The notes: a model not told the origin generated them from the letters alone. 64,000 nucleotides of DNA from Candidatus Hydrogenedentota bacterium (GCA_003697085.1 RFFU01000094.1:1-64000); one strand, 5' to 3'; shown: positions 8,791 to 17,481, counted from the stretch's first letter. Program-made: numbers and translations.

Positions 8791-9518
8791 CGCGTCTTTT
8801 CTCCCGGCACTTTTCCCTCCTCCGGAAGACCGATTCGTTCAAAGAACCTTCTCTTGAGGTCGCCCGGTCTCTCGAGATCGGATTGCAGAATTTCGTCCAC
8901 GATTCGTCCCTGGTGGAAGATCAGAATTCTATCGCCGATCTCCTCCACTTCCGTCAAATCGTGGGATGCGAAGAGAACCGAACGGCCGTTGGAGGTTCGG
9001 GAACGAAGGAGGCGTCCGAGTTCGAGACGGGCCAGGGGATCCAGCCCCGCCTGAGGTTCGTCGAGAATCAGGACCGTCGGATCGGAAGCCAAAACAGCCG
9101 CCAGTGCCACCCGACGTCGCATTCCCTTCGACATCTCGAGTACTCGAAGCCGCGCGGCCCGTTTCATTTTTGTCATTTCCAGAAATTCCTCCGGGCTTCG
9201 CTCAGTCTTCACCCCGCGCGTGGCGGCTCGCTCCTTCGAGAAACGCACTATTTCCCCGCCCGTCAATTCCGGCGGTAACTCCGTTTCCTCCGGGAGGAAC
9301 CCGAACCGCGGCTTGCCGCGGGGAAAATCGATCGCTCCTTCCGTCGGCCGGATCAACCCGAGCAAAGCCTTTAACGCCGTCGTCTTGCCTGCGCCGTTCA
9401 AGCCTGCGATGCAAAGGACCTCTCCTTCACGGATCGAGAAATCCACGTTGCGAAGAGCAATTTGTCCGGGAAGATAGACCTTGGTTAGATTCCTGACTTC
9501 CACCAGCATTTCCTTCAT
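8787..9518 (-). CDS. ABC transporter ATP-binding protein
   Basis: A 243-aa nucleotide-binding subunit. Walker A is GLNGAGKTT (about residues 39-47), the signature motif is the variant MSKGMRRRVALA (LSxGQ position reads MSKGM), Walker B is VLILDEP, the D-loop GLDP, and the switch His is in FASHD. It resembles the CcmA/GldA group that pairs with ABC-2 permeases. It overlaps the preceding GT2-methyltransferase gene and the following permease gene by 4 nt each, so all four genes of 7.3-11.1 kb should be one transcript. The C-terminal 30 residues extend beyond the usual domain. Confidence 0.85.
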   Translation of the reverse strand: MKEMLVEVRNLTKVYLPGQIALRNVDFSIREGEVLCIAGLNGAGKTTALKALLGLIRPTEGAIDFPRGKPRFGFLPEETELPPELTGGEIVRFSKERAATRGVKTERSPEEFLEMTKMKRAARLRVLEMSKGMRRRVALAAVLASDPTVLILDEPQAGLDPLARLELGRLLRSRTSNGRSVLFASHDLTEVEEIGDRILIFHQGRIVDEILQSDLERPGDLKRRFFERIGLPEEGKVPGEKTR

Positions 9519-11092
9519 AATTCCTTTTCCTTTTTCTCTTCGGAGAATCGCTTTTCGTCCTGTGTCCTCGAACCCGGGACATGTTTTTCCGCGCGATCCC
9601 CCGCCCGCTCCGCCGAATGACGTTGCGCTGATTCGAGAAGCGTTTCCAGCGTCGGTTGCGCCGCGGCTTCCGCGTAGATCTGGTAGGAAAACAGCCCAGG
9701 CAGAACGGAGAGAGCGATTCCATTGAACGCCAAAAGAAAACGCGACAGAAAATTCCTTCCCAATGCCTTGGGAAAAGGGGCAGGCACGCCGCGGACCCGT
9801 TGCACGTCGTACCCGGTTTCACGCAGCAAACGGAGAAAACTTGAAAACGTGAAGAGGCGCCGGTGCGTCTTGTCGAGGATACCCGTTCTGCTGTAATTGA
9901 ATTGGCCGAGAAGAAGCATAAGCCGGACAGGAAGAAAAGCGACATTCGGAACCGTCATTATGATTCTCGGTGAGTTCGCTCCCAAGGCTCTTCGCAGACG
10001 CAGGAGAAATCCCTCCGGGTCGCCGAGATGTTCGATTACGTCCAACAGAAGGATTATATCGACGGATGAGACGACTTCCGGAAGGGGATCGCGGTCGATG
10101 TCAAGACACCAAAACCGCTCGAACGATCCCGTTCCCTTTTTCAAGGGAACCACATCCACCCCGAAGACAGTGCACGAACGCTCCTTGAGAAGTGGAGCCA
10201 GGGCAGCCGCCTCGGATGCCACCATCTCCAACACGCGGCTTCCGTCCGGAATTCGTTCCAGGGCGAAGGTGTGGGAGGAGGGATACCCCAATTTCAAATC
10301 ATAACGGGGACGGCCATCCTCCACTTCATAACGGATCCGGCTGAAGATTCCCATCTGATGAATCCGCCATGCCAGCGTCGTCTTCACGACATTCCACGCG
10401 TAAGGGATTCCGTTGACGTGACAGATCTCGTCTCCGTAGTAAGTCGGGATGGGAACCTCGCGGATCCGCGCGCGCGCGGAAGCCAGTTGGAGAATAATCT
10501 CCGTGTCGAAATGAAAATCGTTCGTATTGAATTCGAACGGGATCTTTTTCAGCATTTCCACGGAATAGGCCCGATATCCCGAATGATATTCCGAAAGCCC
10601 CAGGCCCGTTATGCGGTTCTGGAAAGAAGAGAGAATCCGATTGCCGAGGAACTTGTAGAGCGGCATGCCCCCTCGCCTTGCGTCTTTTGGAACAAGCATG
10701 CGACTTCCGAAAACGGCGTCGGCTTCTCCTGTGAGAATCGGTTCCAAGATGTCTCCCATAACCTCCGGAGCATACTGGCCGTCACCATGCAGAAGAACGA
10801 CGGCATCGAAGTCATTCCGAATCGCATAATGATACCCGATCTTTTGGTTGCCTCCGTAGCCTTGGTTGACGGGATTTCGCAGAACCGTGATGGGATAGGG
10901 GTGTTGGAGCCGTTCTTCCAACCCGCGTTCGAAGGTGCGATCGCGGGAGGCATCGTCGATAACGAGAACCTCCAGTTCGCAGGAATGTCGAGGAAGAGCG
11001 ATTCTCCGAAGAACATCCGACAACGTCGTTTCGGCATTGTAGGCGACGATGAAAACGAGCACTCGCGGGATTACCTTTGTCTCTCGTGTCAT
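9515..11092 (-). CDS. GT2 glycosyltransferase-methyltransferase fusion
   Basis: A 525-aa two-domain protein. Residues 8-240 are a GT-A family 2 transferase: FIVAYNAE, VIDDASRD (45-51), NQGYGGNQ, the LHGDGQYAPE metal site (101-110), and SGYRAYS. Residues 265-470 are a class I SAM-dependent methyltransferase: FGVDVVP, ILLLDVIEHL (347-356), and IMTVPNVAF. The SAM-binding motif I position reads SRVLEMVASEAAAL rather than the usual LDxGCGxG, so cofactor binding may be altered or lost. The C-terminal 50 residues are charged and probably disordered. First gene of the ABC operon. The likely role is glycan or glycolipid synthesis coupled to export. Confidence 0.8.
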   Translation of the reverse strand: MTRETKVIPRVLVFIVAYNAETTLSDVLRRIALPRHSCELEVLVIDDASRDRTFERGLEERLQHPYPITVLRNPVNQGYGGNQKIGYHYAIRNDFDAVVLLHGDGQYAPEVMGDILEPILTGEADAVFGSRMLVPKDARRGGMPLYKFLGNRILSSFQNRITGLGLSEYHSGYRAYSVEMLKKIPFEFNTNDFHFDTEIILQLASARARIREVPIPTYYGDEICHVNGIPYAWNVVKTTLAWRIHQMGIFSRIRYEVEDGRPRYDLKLGYPSSHTFALERIPDGSRVLEMVASEAAALAPLLKERSCTVFGVDVVPLKKGTGSFERFWCLDIDRDPLPEVVSSVDIILLLDVIEHLGDPEGFLLRLRRALGANSPRIIMTVPNVAFLPVRLMLLLGQFNYSRTGILDKTHRRLFTFSSFLRLLRETGYDVQRVRGVPAPFPKALGRNFLSRFLLAFNGIALSVLPGLFSYQIYAEAAAQPTLETLLESAQRHSAERAGDRAEKHVPGSRTQDEKRFSEEKKEKEL

Positions 11093-11320
11093 CGGAACGA
11101 CGCGGCTCTTGCGAACGAGAAAGACCGTTCTTGAAACAAAGCGGGCGATTCAAAAACTATCGAAGGAAGACCACGCATCTGTTTGAAAATATCATTACGG
11201 GACCTCGAATTCAAACCGCCTGTTTTCGCGTTTTTGAAAGAGGCTCAACACTTTTCAAGAAACAGCCGACGGAGAAGGAAGAGCCCCCTGATATCGTCGA
11301 ATGAGAAAGGAGCCGCTGCG

Positions 11321-11410
11321 ATGTTTCAAAAAGATTGGAGAAACAGAAGAAACTTCCTTCCGCGTTCGGTGAGGTCATGGCGGGTTCTGTTGAAAGGGAG
11401 TATCGTATGA
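11321..11410 (+). CDS. Possible 29-residue leader ORF
   Basis: ATG at 11321 is preceded by AAAGGAG with 8-nt spacing, one of the better ribosome-binding sites in this part of the window. The 29-codon frame is basic (MFQKDWRNRRNFLP at its start) and its TGA overlaps the ATG of the next gene as ATGA. This could be a coupled leader peptide that sets translation of the downstream exported protein. No homology is recognised and it may be coincidental. Confidence 0.3.
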   Translation: MFQKDWRNRRNFLPRSVRSWRVLLKGSIV

Positions 11411-11763
11411 CGTCCGGAGTGCTCATCCTCTTGTTGGTTCTCACCCCCGGCCCGCTGGATTCCCAAGGAGGGCACATCGATCCAGCAACGGGACAGTACC
11501 ATTTCCACGCGGGGCCTTCCGTGCAATTCCGCTATGTGGACAAGGAGGGGCGAATCTGGGAGGGAAACAGCCCTTTACCGGACGAGGTGCACACAGTGGA
11601 GTGGAACGACACGGTATGGAACAGCGGCTTTCTTCTTTTCGTTCTGGTAGGGGCGGTTCTTTCGACCGGTCTCGCCTTTTTCCTGGGGCCCCGGGTCCGC
11701 GGGTACCGGTCTTACCGGAGAATACGCCGGAGGAGAAAACGGCGTTCTTCCCGCGCGACGTAG
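11407..11763 (+). CDS. Small exported protein with GHIDPATGQYHFH motif
   Basis: A 118-aa protein. A short hydrophobic N-terminus (MTSGVLILLLVL) acts as signal or anchor. It is followed by a His-rich GGHIDPATGQYHFHAG segment of the kind seen in small exported TGxYHxH proteins, and a second membrane span near residues 75-95 (FLLFVLVGAVLSTGLAFFL). A strongly basic tail (RRIRRRRKRRSS) should stay cytoplasmic. The start is fixed by AAAGGGAG 8 nt before ATG 11407. The His pattern suggests metal binding, but function is unknown. It is convergent with AsnB. Confidence 0.55.
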   Translation: MTSGVLILLLVLTPGPLDSQGGHIDPATGQYHFHAGPSVQFRYVDKEGRIWEGNSPLPDEVHTVEWNDTVWNSGFLLFVLVGAVLSTGLAFFLGPRVRGYRSYRRIRRRRKRRSSRAT

Positions 11764-11783
11764 GTCTGTTTTCGCCGTCTCTT

Positions 11784-11835
11784 CAATATCGGCCGAAGGG
11801 GGGCGGCGGTTACATCACACCTCGGTCCGATATTG
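11784..11835. terminator. Inverted repeat between convergent genes
   Basis: CAATATCGG (11784-11792) and its exact complement CCGATATTG (11827-11835) flank a 34-nt GC-rich loop in the 72-nt gap between the exported small protein and the AsnB stop. A 9-bp hairpin here could end one or both transcripts, but there is no following T run, so intrinsic terminator activity is uncertain. Confidence 0.35.
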
Positions 11836-13749
11836 TCAGCGTTCCAGAAAGGTCTCGGCCCAAAAATTAAGATTGATGTACTGCCAAAAGAACATATAGT
11901 GGTTTTCCCCGGCAAGATGGCGTCGAAAAAGAGCTTTGACAGCCTTTTGTGAATAGATGGATTGGTTCACATAGGAATGTCGGGCAATCATTTCTTCCAA
12001 GGGTTTTCTTAAATCGTTTCTGATCCATTCGTCCAATGGAGCATTGAACCCGGTTTTATCCTTTCGCGTACGAACTTTTTCGGGAAGAACACCTCGCATG
12101 GCTTCCCGGAGAATCCACTTGCCCAGTCCGTTTCGTATCTTGTATTCGATGGGAAGGCGAAAACAGAACTCCGCCAGTCGGTAGTCCAAAAAGGGAACGC
12201 GGGCTTCTATCGAGAAGGCCATGGTGTTTCGATCCTCAGCCCTCAGGACCGGCGGCACCGTCTCGTAGAGCAATTCGAGCCAACAGCGCCGACGAAGCGA
12301 ATCCCGGAAAGGCGCATCGAAATTCGGTTCCTCGATCGACGACTGAAGTTCTGGGCTCAACGCGGAAAGGTATTGGGAAAAACGGCGCACTTCAAGGGAA
12401 TGGTCCTTTTGCAAGTCTTCGACATACTTCTTTTCACGACGATATTCATCCGGGTCCCGCCTATGATTTCGAAGCCAAGCCTGGTATTCGGCCGAGTCAT
12501 CCTTTCCGGCGGAGCGAAGATCATAAAAGAAGTGATGATAGTGGTCCCAATATCCTGCTAAGAGTTCGTCTCCTCCGTGCCCCGTGAGAATAACGGGAAT
12601 TTCCGCGGAAGATATTTCCTTGGCAATAAGGAAAAGACTCAACCATGTCACGGTACAGACGGGTTCGTCGTGACGTAGCAACATTTCTTTCAGCGTGGGA
12701 AGAACCTCGGCGGGCCGCGGTCGTACGTAACAGGAACGAATGCCGGTTTTTCCTACTACGGCGTCGATGTACTTGCTCTCGTCATAGTACCCCGTTCCCG
12801 TTACGCCGGAAAATGCGGTGAAATCGGGGTTGACTTGAGCCGCCAGCGAGGTGATGGAAGTGGAGTCCATGCCGCCGCTGAGCATACAAGCGACCGGAAC
12901 ATCACTTCTCAAACGGAGGGTCACGGCACTGTGCAGCAAAGAGCGGAATTCCGCGACGATCTCATCTTCGGAATGTTCGGCATCCAAAAGAGGATCTTGG
13001 GGCAGGAGAGACCAATAACGTTGCGTGTGAAACGAACCGTCCGGACGGACATGCCCATGGCATGCTTTGGGGAATTGCGAGATCTCCCGAAAGAAGGAAC
13101 GATCGTCGATATCGACATAGCGGTAATGCCGTCCCGCGTAATTGATGATCCGGACCAGATCCGGTTCCCGGGAGACGGCCGAGTGTTTCAACAAGGACTT
13201 GATTTCGGAAGAGAAAAGAACCCCGCCGGGGACCCGCACGTAGTACAAGGGCTTCTTGCCGAAGCGATCCCGCGAGAGAATCATCTTGCGCACGCGGTGA
13301 TCGTAGATCGCCAACGCCCACATTCCGTTGAACTTGGCGAAACAATCCGTTCCCCAAGCAAGGTACGCTTTCAAAACGACTTCGGTATCCGACGTGGTGT
13401 GGAAGCGGTATCCGTTTTCTTTTAATTCTTCACGCAGTTCAATGAAATTATAGATTTCGCCGTTAAAGACCAGCCAAACCCCTGCTTCCTTTTCCCCCAT
13501 AGGTTGGGAGGCGTGGGAGGAGAGGTCCAGGATACTGAGCCGACGGTGTCCGAGGGCCACGGGGGCGTCCGTCAAGCGAGAGGGGTCTTCAGGGTTCCGT
13601 AGTCTTTCGAAGAGGCCTTTTTCAGGGTCGATCAGAAGAATCCCCCGATCGTTTGGACCACGGTGCTGAAGACAGTCCGTCATCTTTTCGATCAAGCGTC
13701 GTTCAATAGTACCTCCGTTCAGGCCGAGAAAACCGGCGATTCCGCACAT
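11836..13749 (-). CDS. asnB: Asparagine synthase (glutamine-hydrolysing)
   Basis: A 637-aa two-domain enzyme. The class II glutaminase domain starts with the nucleophile Cys2 (MCGIAGF) and contains RGPND, GHRRLSILDLS and FNGEIYN. The ATP-pyrophosphatase domain holds the PP-loop LSGGMDST and the C-terminal KTGFNAPLDEW. The usual reaction is ATP-dependent transfer of glutamine ammonia to aspartate. In surface-polysaccharide clusters, paralogues amidate sugar acids or other acceptors. It is the third gene of a tight unit with the 115-aa protein and the N-acetyl sugar amidotransferase (3-6-nt gaps), so a glycan-amidation role is as likely as asparagine supply. The gene looks more AT-rich than the flanks. 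Confidence 0.85.
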   Translation of the reverse strand: MCGIAGFLGLNGGTIERRLIEKMTDCLQHRGPNDRGILLIDPEKGLFERLRNPEDPSRLTDAPVALGHRRLSILDLSSHASQPMGEKEAGVWLVFNGEIYNFIELREELKENGYRFHTTSDTEVVLKAYLAWGTDCFAKFNGMWALAIYDHRVRKMILSRDRFGKKPLYYVRVPGGVLFSSEIKSLLKHSAVSREPDLVRIINYAGRHYRYVDIDDRSFFREISQFPKACHGHVRPDGSFHTQRYWSLLPQDPLLDAEHSEDEIVAEFRSLLHSAVTLRLRSDVPVACMLSGGMDSTSITSLAAQVNPDFTAFSGVTGTGYYDESKYIDAVVGKTGIRSCYVRPRPAEVLPTLKEMLLRHDEPVCTVTWLSLFLIAKEISSAEIPVILTGHGGDELLAGYWDHYHHFFYDLRSAGKDDSAEYQAWLRNHRRDPDEYRREKKYVEDLQKDHSLEVRRFSQYLSALSPELQSSIEEPNFDAPFRDSLRRRCWLELLYETVPPVLRAEDRNTMAFSIEARVPFLDYRLAEFCFRLPIEYKIRNGLGKWILREAMRGVLPEKVRTRKDKTGFNAPLDEWIRNDLRKPLEEMIARHSYVNQSIYSQKAVKALFRRHLAGENHYMFFWQYINLNFWAETFLER

Positions 13750-13752
13750 AGA

Positions 13753-14100
13753 TCAGCGTCGGGCTTCGGGGCCCTCGTCCAACCAAAACAGAAGGCGACT
13801 GCCCTGTTCCTTGAGGTATCGGAAAAACAGGTCCGTTTTCTCCTTTTCAACGGCGTTGATGAAGTATTTCCCGGCTTCGTTGACGACCAAGGCGACTTTG
13901 TATCCTTCTCTGCGAAGACGGGCGTTGAGCGAAGGAGCGAGGTAATAACCCCATGAGGTTGCTGTAATATCGCACTCCTTCCCTTCCGGGGTTTTCAGCG
14001 TGATCATCTCCCAAGGTTCGAGGAGAATCTTTCCCAAATCTGTGATCTCGATTTTTCCACAGCGAAAGACGCGCGGCGGCCGGTTGAAATCCGTTTTCAA
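13753..14100 (-). CDS. 115-aa protein of unknown function
   Basis: Not recognised. A mostly beta-type N-terminal half (FRCGKIEITDLGKILLEPWEMI, then TPEGKECDITATSWGYYLAPSLN) is followed by an alpha/beta half with KVALVVN and KTDLFFRYLKEQGSRLLFWLDE. No signal peptide or membrane span. It sits between two ammonia-transferring genes with 3- and 6-nt gaps, and its compact size suggests an accessory or adaptor to one of them. A sugar-side role is inferred only from context. Confidence 0.6.
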   Translation of the reverse strand: MKTDFNRPPRVFRCGKIEITDLGKILLEPWEMITLKTPEGKECDITATSWGYYLAPSLNARLRREGYKVALVVNEAGKYFINAVEKEKTDLFFRYLKEQGSRLLFWLDEGPEARR

Positions 14101-14106
14101 TTTATA

Positions 14107-15252
14107 CTATTCCTTCTCCTGAGGAAGAATGCCGTTCAGATGTCCGGGAATGAACCATTTCCCCTCCTTGTCCTGCTTCCAGATCTCTCGGTTCCTCATC
14201 CTTTCGAGGATGGCGAAGAATTCCTCGCGTGTGTAACCGAGAAACTCCAGGTAAGACTGAATGTAATCGTCGGAAATATCCTCAAGATCGTATTGCTTTA
14301 CGAGCCGGGCTCCTTCCTCGCGGGTCAGTCGTCCGTTGCGAATATCCTCGCAAGCGTGATCCGTTGCTCGGCCGTATCCGAATTTCAAGACCTTCAAATA
14401 TTGGTGTAACCGATTAATCTTTTCGTCGATTCCAACATAGGTTCGGTATGTTCCCTCGCGCGGTGATTGCAACTCGCGAAATCCGTATCGCTTTGCAATT
14501 TCCAAATGACGTTCGGAGTCCCAATGAAAATAATAACTCGTGAAAACGGCCTTCGTCGATTGCTGTTTGTCCATCTCCTCGGGATATTCGTAGGGAACGA
14601 GTTGTTCATAAGGTATGCCGTGCGTTTCCGAGACCCACTTTGCTGTCCGGCCGGCGTTGGCGGCATAGCGTTCGAACCACTCTCGGCTGATTGTGTTCTG
14701 TTGCGCAAGGGAACTTGAGCCGCCGTATTCGAAGGCCGAATTTTCCCCGAGAAGCACGAGCGGTATGTGAAATTTCAAGGCCACATGGAGAGGGTAGGCG
14801 TGGAGCAGAGTGTGGCTCATCAGGTCCGGATCGCCATACTCCTCCAGGCCGAGGCGAATCAATTTCCGCTGCAGTTTTCGATCTGGACGATATATCGTCA
14901 AATTCGCGCCCATTTCCGGGATCAGCATTAAATTGTGCCATCCGATCTCCGTCTTGATTCCGTAATCGACGTTTACGGCCAGTATTCGGAGATCGTATCC
15001 CAAAAGACGATGAACCTGGGAAATGCTGTCCTTCCCGCCGCTGACGGGAACGGCGACATCATAATAGGGAGCCTTGACCGCCCGGGCCTCCTTGACAACC
15101 GATTTGAATTCCTCCTCCCGAGCTTTCCAGTCGATACCGTGCAAAGCCGCGTTCTTCTTCTCGTGTGCGCGGCAGGCCGAACACACACCCTTCTCGTCGA
15201 ATTCGACGTAGGGTTTCGTGTCGGGAACGAGGCATTTTCGACAATATTTCAT
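14107..15252 (-). CDS. N-acetyl sugar amidotransferase (WbpG/PseA/WbuX type)
   Basis: A 381-aa PP-loop ATP pyrophosphatase of the N-acetyl sugar amidotransferase family, which activates a sugar carbonyl and installs an amidine/acetamidino group during O-antigen or flagellin-glycan synthesis. The N-terminal CRKCLVPDTKP and CSACRAHE form a likely four-Cys zinc site (C4, C7, C23, C26). The PP-loop is VPVSGGKDS at about residues 68-76. LLGENSAFEYGG and a C-terminal LVKQYD segment follow. Full family length. The partner glutaminase (HisH-like) usually found beside it is absent here, while a glutaminase-containing AsnB lies two genes downstream. Start ATG at 15252, with GGGAG about 13 nt upstream. 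Confidence 0.85.
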   Translation of the reverse strand: MKYCRKCLVPDTKPYVEFDEKGVCSACRAHEKKNAALHGIDWKAREEEFKSVVKEARAVKAPYYDVAVPVSGGKDSISQVHRLLGYDLRILAVNVDYGIKTEIGWHNLMLIPEMGANLTIYRPDRKLQRKLIRLGLEEYGDPDLMSHTLLHAYPLHVALKFHIPLVLLGENSAFEYGGSSSLAQQNTISREWFERYAANAGRTAKWVSETHGIPYEQLVPYEYPEEMDKQQSTKAVFTSYYFHWDSERHLEIAKRYGFRELQSPREGTYRTYVGIDEKINRLHQYLKVLKFGYGRATDHACEDIRNGRLTREEGARLVKQYDLEDISDDYIQSYLEFLGYTREEFFAILERMRNREIWKQDKEGKWFIPGHLNGILPQEKE

Positions 15253-15544
15253 TATTTGAAGTATCTCCCTTTTCCAGGAGTTGTCCTTTTAAGCGTCTCA
15301 CTCAAATTCCAAACACCATCCTACAAAATCGCTCCTGCCCGGTCAATATCGTCCGCTTTTCAGGAACAAGGCGCTTTCCATTTCGTTTTCCGTTTTACGA
15401 GTCATTCCCGCCGTGCGGTTGAAAAATCCACCACGGATATCTCCACGCTGGAACCAAATCTTTCCTCTCACTTCGGTTTCCGTATAGAGTAGTTTGAACA
15501 GTGGGGAGTTGAAAGAAAGGAGAAAGCGGGAGGCGGTTGTAAAC

Positions 15545-17185
15545 ATGATTACTGTGACATTTCCACGAGGCGGGCAGATCGAGGTGGAAGAGGGGACGCC
15601 GGTGCGCACCGTGATCGAAGATGACGGGAAGATTCTGGCGGCCAGTGTCGATTTTCTCACCGTCGATCTCGGCTACCGGCTCTTGCGGGACTGCTCGGTT
15701 CTTCCGCTCACCTACGATTACAAGGAAGGGCGCGAGGTCTATCGCCGAACGCTTTCGTTTATTCTTGCCGCGGCTGTCTCCCGTGTCTGTCCCGGCCATC
15801 TTCTCAAGATCGGGCATTCTCTCGCCGGGGGGTATTACTACGATCTCGAGGGAATCGAGGAGGTGTCTCCGAAATTGCTTTCGAAGATCGAAGAGGAAAT
15901 GAAGAAATTGATTCAAGCCGCCCGGCCGATCCAAAAGCACTTCGTGTCGGCGGCTCGGGCGATGGAGATATTCAGCGAGCGTGGTCGTGAGGACAAGGTG
16001 CTTCTCTTGAAACGGAATCTCCGGCACGACATCGGTGTCTATGAACTCGACGGTTTTTTCGATATCCCCATCGGCCCGTTGGCTCCGGATACGGGGCGAA
16101 CCCCGTTCTTCCGCCTTGTCCCGTATAATCTGGGGTTCGTCCTTCGCTTTCCGGATAAGAAGGACATTACCAAGATGACGGCTCCGAGTGAACAGACGAG
16201 ACTCTTTGCGGTTTATCACGAATCGAAGAAATGGAGCTCGATCCTGGGGATCAGCACGGTTGGAGACATCAATGAAGTGATTGCCGAAGGGAACTTCGCG
16301 GAATGCGTTCAGGTGGCCGAGGGTCTTCATGAGAAAAGGATCGCCGCGATTGCCGATCAGATCGTCGAATCCCACCGACGAGGCGCGCCCTTGGTCTTCA
16401 TCGCCGGCCCGTCCTCGAGCGGAAAGACGACCTTCGCGAAGCGGCTCAGTGTCCAACTCCGCGTCAATGGACTTCGACCTCTCGCCCTTGGGCTCGATGA
16501 TTACTTCGTCGATCGCGAGAAGACGCCACGCGACGAACGGGGAGAATTCGATTTCGAATCCCTTTATGCCCTCGATATCGAGCGGTTCAATGACGACCTT
16601 TTGGCGTTGCTCGACGGACGAACGGTGACGCCGCCGCGCTTCGATTTCAAGTCCGGGCTTTCCGTTCCCGGGGAACGTTCTCTCCGTCTCGAAAAAGACC
16701 AGGTGCTCATTGTCGAGGGAATCCACGGCCTCAACGACGCTCTTACGCCGCGAATCCCCGGGGAGCGGAAATTCAAGATCTACGTGTCCGCACTTACTCA
16801 ATTGACGATCGATTTCCACAATCGCATTCCGACGACGGATACGCGTATGATTCGTCGAATCGTTCGGGACAGGAAATTCCGGGGGTACAGCGCGGCCGAG
16901 ACGATCCGCCGCTGGCCCTCGGTGATTCGAGGCGAAAGCCGCAATATCTTTCCTTTTCAGGAAAGCGCCGATGTCATCTTCAATACGGCACTGCTTTATG
17001 AATTGGCGGTTCTTCGTCCCTATGCGCGGCGGGCGTTGGAGGAGGTTCCCCCCGATCAGCCGGAGTTCGCCGAGGCGCGGAGGATTCTCGAGTTCATTCA
17101 ACTCTTTCTCGAAGGCGACGAGCGGGTCGTCCCCCCAACCTCGCTTCTGAGGGAATTCATCGGGGGTTCATCGTTCAAGTATTGA
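15545..17185 (+). CDS. Nucleoside (uridine) kinase with TGS/ThrRS-like N-terminus
   Basis: A 546-aa protein. Residues 1-60 resemble a TGS domain (VTFPRGGQIEVEEGTPV) and residues 60-230 resemble the second additional domain of threonyl-tRNA synthetase (SFILAAAVSRV, GHSLAGGYYYD). Residues 280-500 are a uridine kinase-like P-loop domain, with AGPSSSGKTTFAKRL at about 287-301 and DDYFVDREKTP for substrate binding. This architecture is known in Thermotoga, Clostridia and others. The predicted reaction is NTP-dependent phosphorylation of uridine/cytidine or a related nucleoside. ATG 15545 has GGGAGG 12 nt upstream, better than an in-frame TTG at 15494. Divergent from the amidotransferase over a 292-nt gap with no recognised elements. 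Confidence 0.85.
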   Translation: MITVTFPRGGQIEVEEGTPVRTVIEDDGKILAASVDFLTVDLGYRLLRDCSVLPLTYDYKEGREVYRRTLSFILAAAVSRVCPGHLLKIGHSLAGGYYYDLEGIEEVSPKLLSKIEEEMKKLIQAARPIQKHFVSAARAMEIFSERGREDKVLLLKRNLRHDIGVYELDGFFDIPIGPLAPDTGRTPFFRLVPYNLGFVLRFPDKKDITKMTAPSEQTRLFAVYHESKKWSSILGISTVGDINEVIAEGNFAECVQVAEGLHEKRIAAIADQIVESHRRGAPLVFIAGPSSSGKTTFAKRLSVQLRVNGLRPLALGLDDYFVDREKTPRDERGEFDFESLYALDIERFNDDLLALLDGRTVTPPRFDFKSGLSVPGERSLRLEKDQVLIVEGIHGLNDALTPRIPGERKFKIYVSALTQLTIDFHNRIPTTDTRMIRRIVRDRKFRGYSAAETIRRWPSVIRGESRNIFPFQESADVIFNTALLYELAVLRPYARRALEEVPPDQPEFAEARRILEFIQLFLEGDERVVPPTSLLREFIGGSSFKY

Positions 17186-17241
17186 CGAGTGGGTGGGGGA
17201 TGGATCGTTCAGGGCGACCCGGGCGCGGCGGAGCGGGTGCA

Positions 17242-17420
17242 TGGCGAAAAATGGGTACCTTTTGCCGGATCGTATCAGTCGACTTCTGGACGAAACCCCG
17301 GATAGGATCGATGAGGCCGAAAGGTGGACCTCTACGAACCCGTTTTTGCAGTCAAGATGCCTGCGCTCCCAGGAAGGCCTGTCCGCCGAAATTTGACACT
17401 GCCCACACTTTGCGCTGCAC
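17242..17420 (+). repeat. Dispersed 180-bp repeat, copy A
   Basis: About 80% identical by eye to the reverse complement of 25454-25630. Shared blocks include ACCTTTTGCCG, CGAAACCCCG, CCGAAAGGT, CAAGATGCCTGCGCTCCCAG and TGCCCACA, in the same order with near-constant spacing. It lies between the nucleoside kinase and the tRNA pair, in non-coding DNA. A 28-bp part (TTGCAGGCAAGATGCCTGCG and flank) is also present at 3690-3717. Confidence 0.75.
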
Positions 17421-17441
17421 TCCGGCGGAGCAGCGATTTGC

Positions 17442-17470
17442 TTGAAAGAGACCGGTTTTGCGGGTAGGAT
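17442..17470 (+). promoter_or_regulatory. tRNA promoter (TTGAAA-17-TAGGAT)
   Basis: TTGAAA at 17442-17447 and TAGGAT at 17465-17470 are separated by exactly 17 nt. Predicted initiation is near 17477, five nt before tRNA-Ala. It probably drives both tRNAs as one transcript. Confidence 0.6.
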
Positions 17471-17481
17471 TTCCTCGTGTT

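Noticed and set aside
15395-17101. 568-codon minus-strand frame opposite the nucleoside kinase
   Set aside because: Exact antisense shadow of a gene with P-loop and TGS motifs.
17393-17398. TTGACA inside repeat copy A as a promoter for the tRNAs
   Set aside because: No -10 at proper distance, and the better TTGAAA-17-TAGGAT promoter lies closer to the tRNA.
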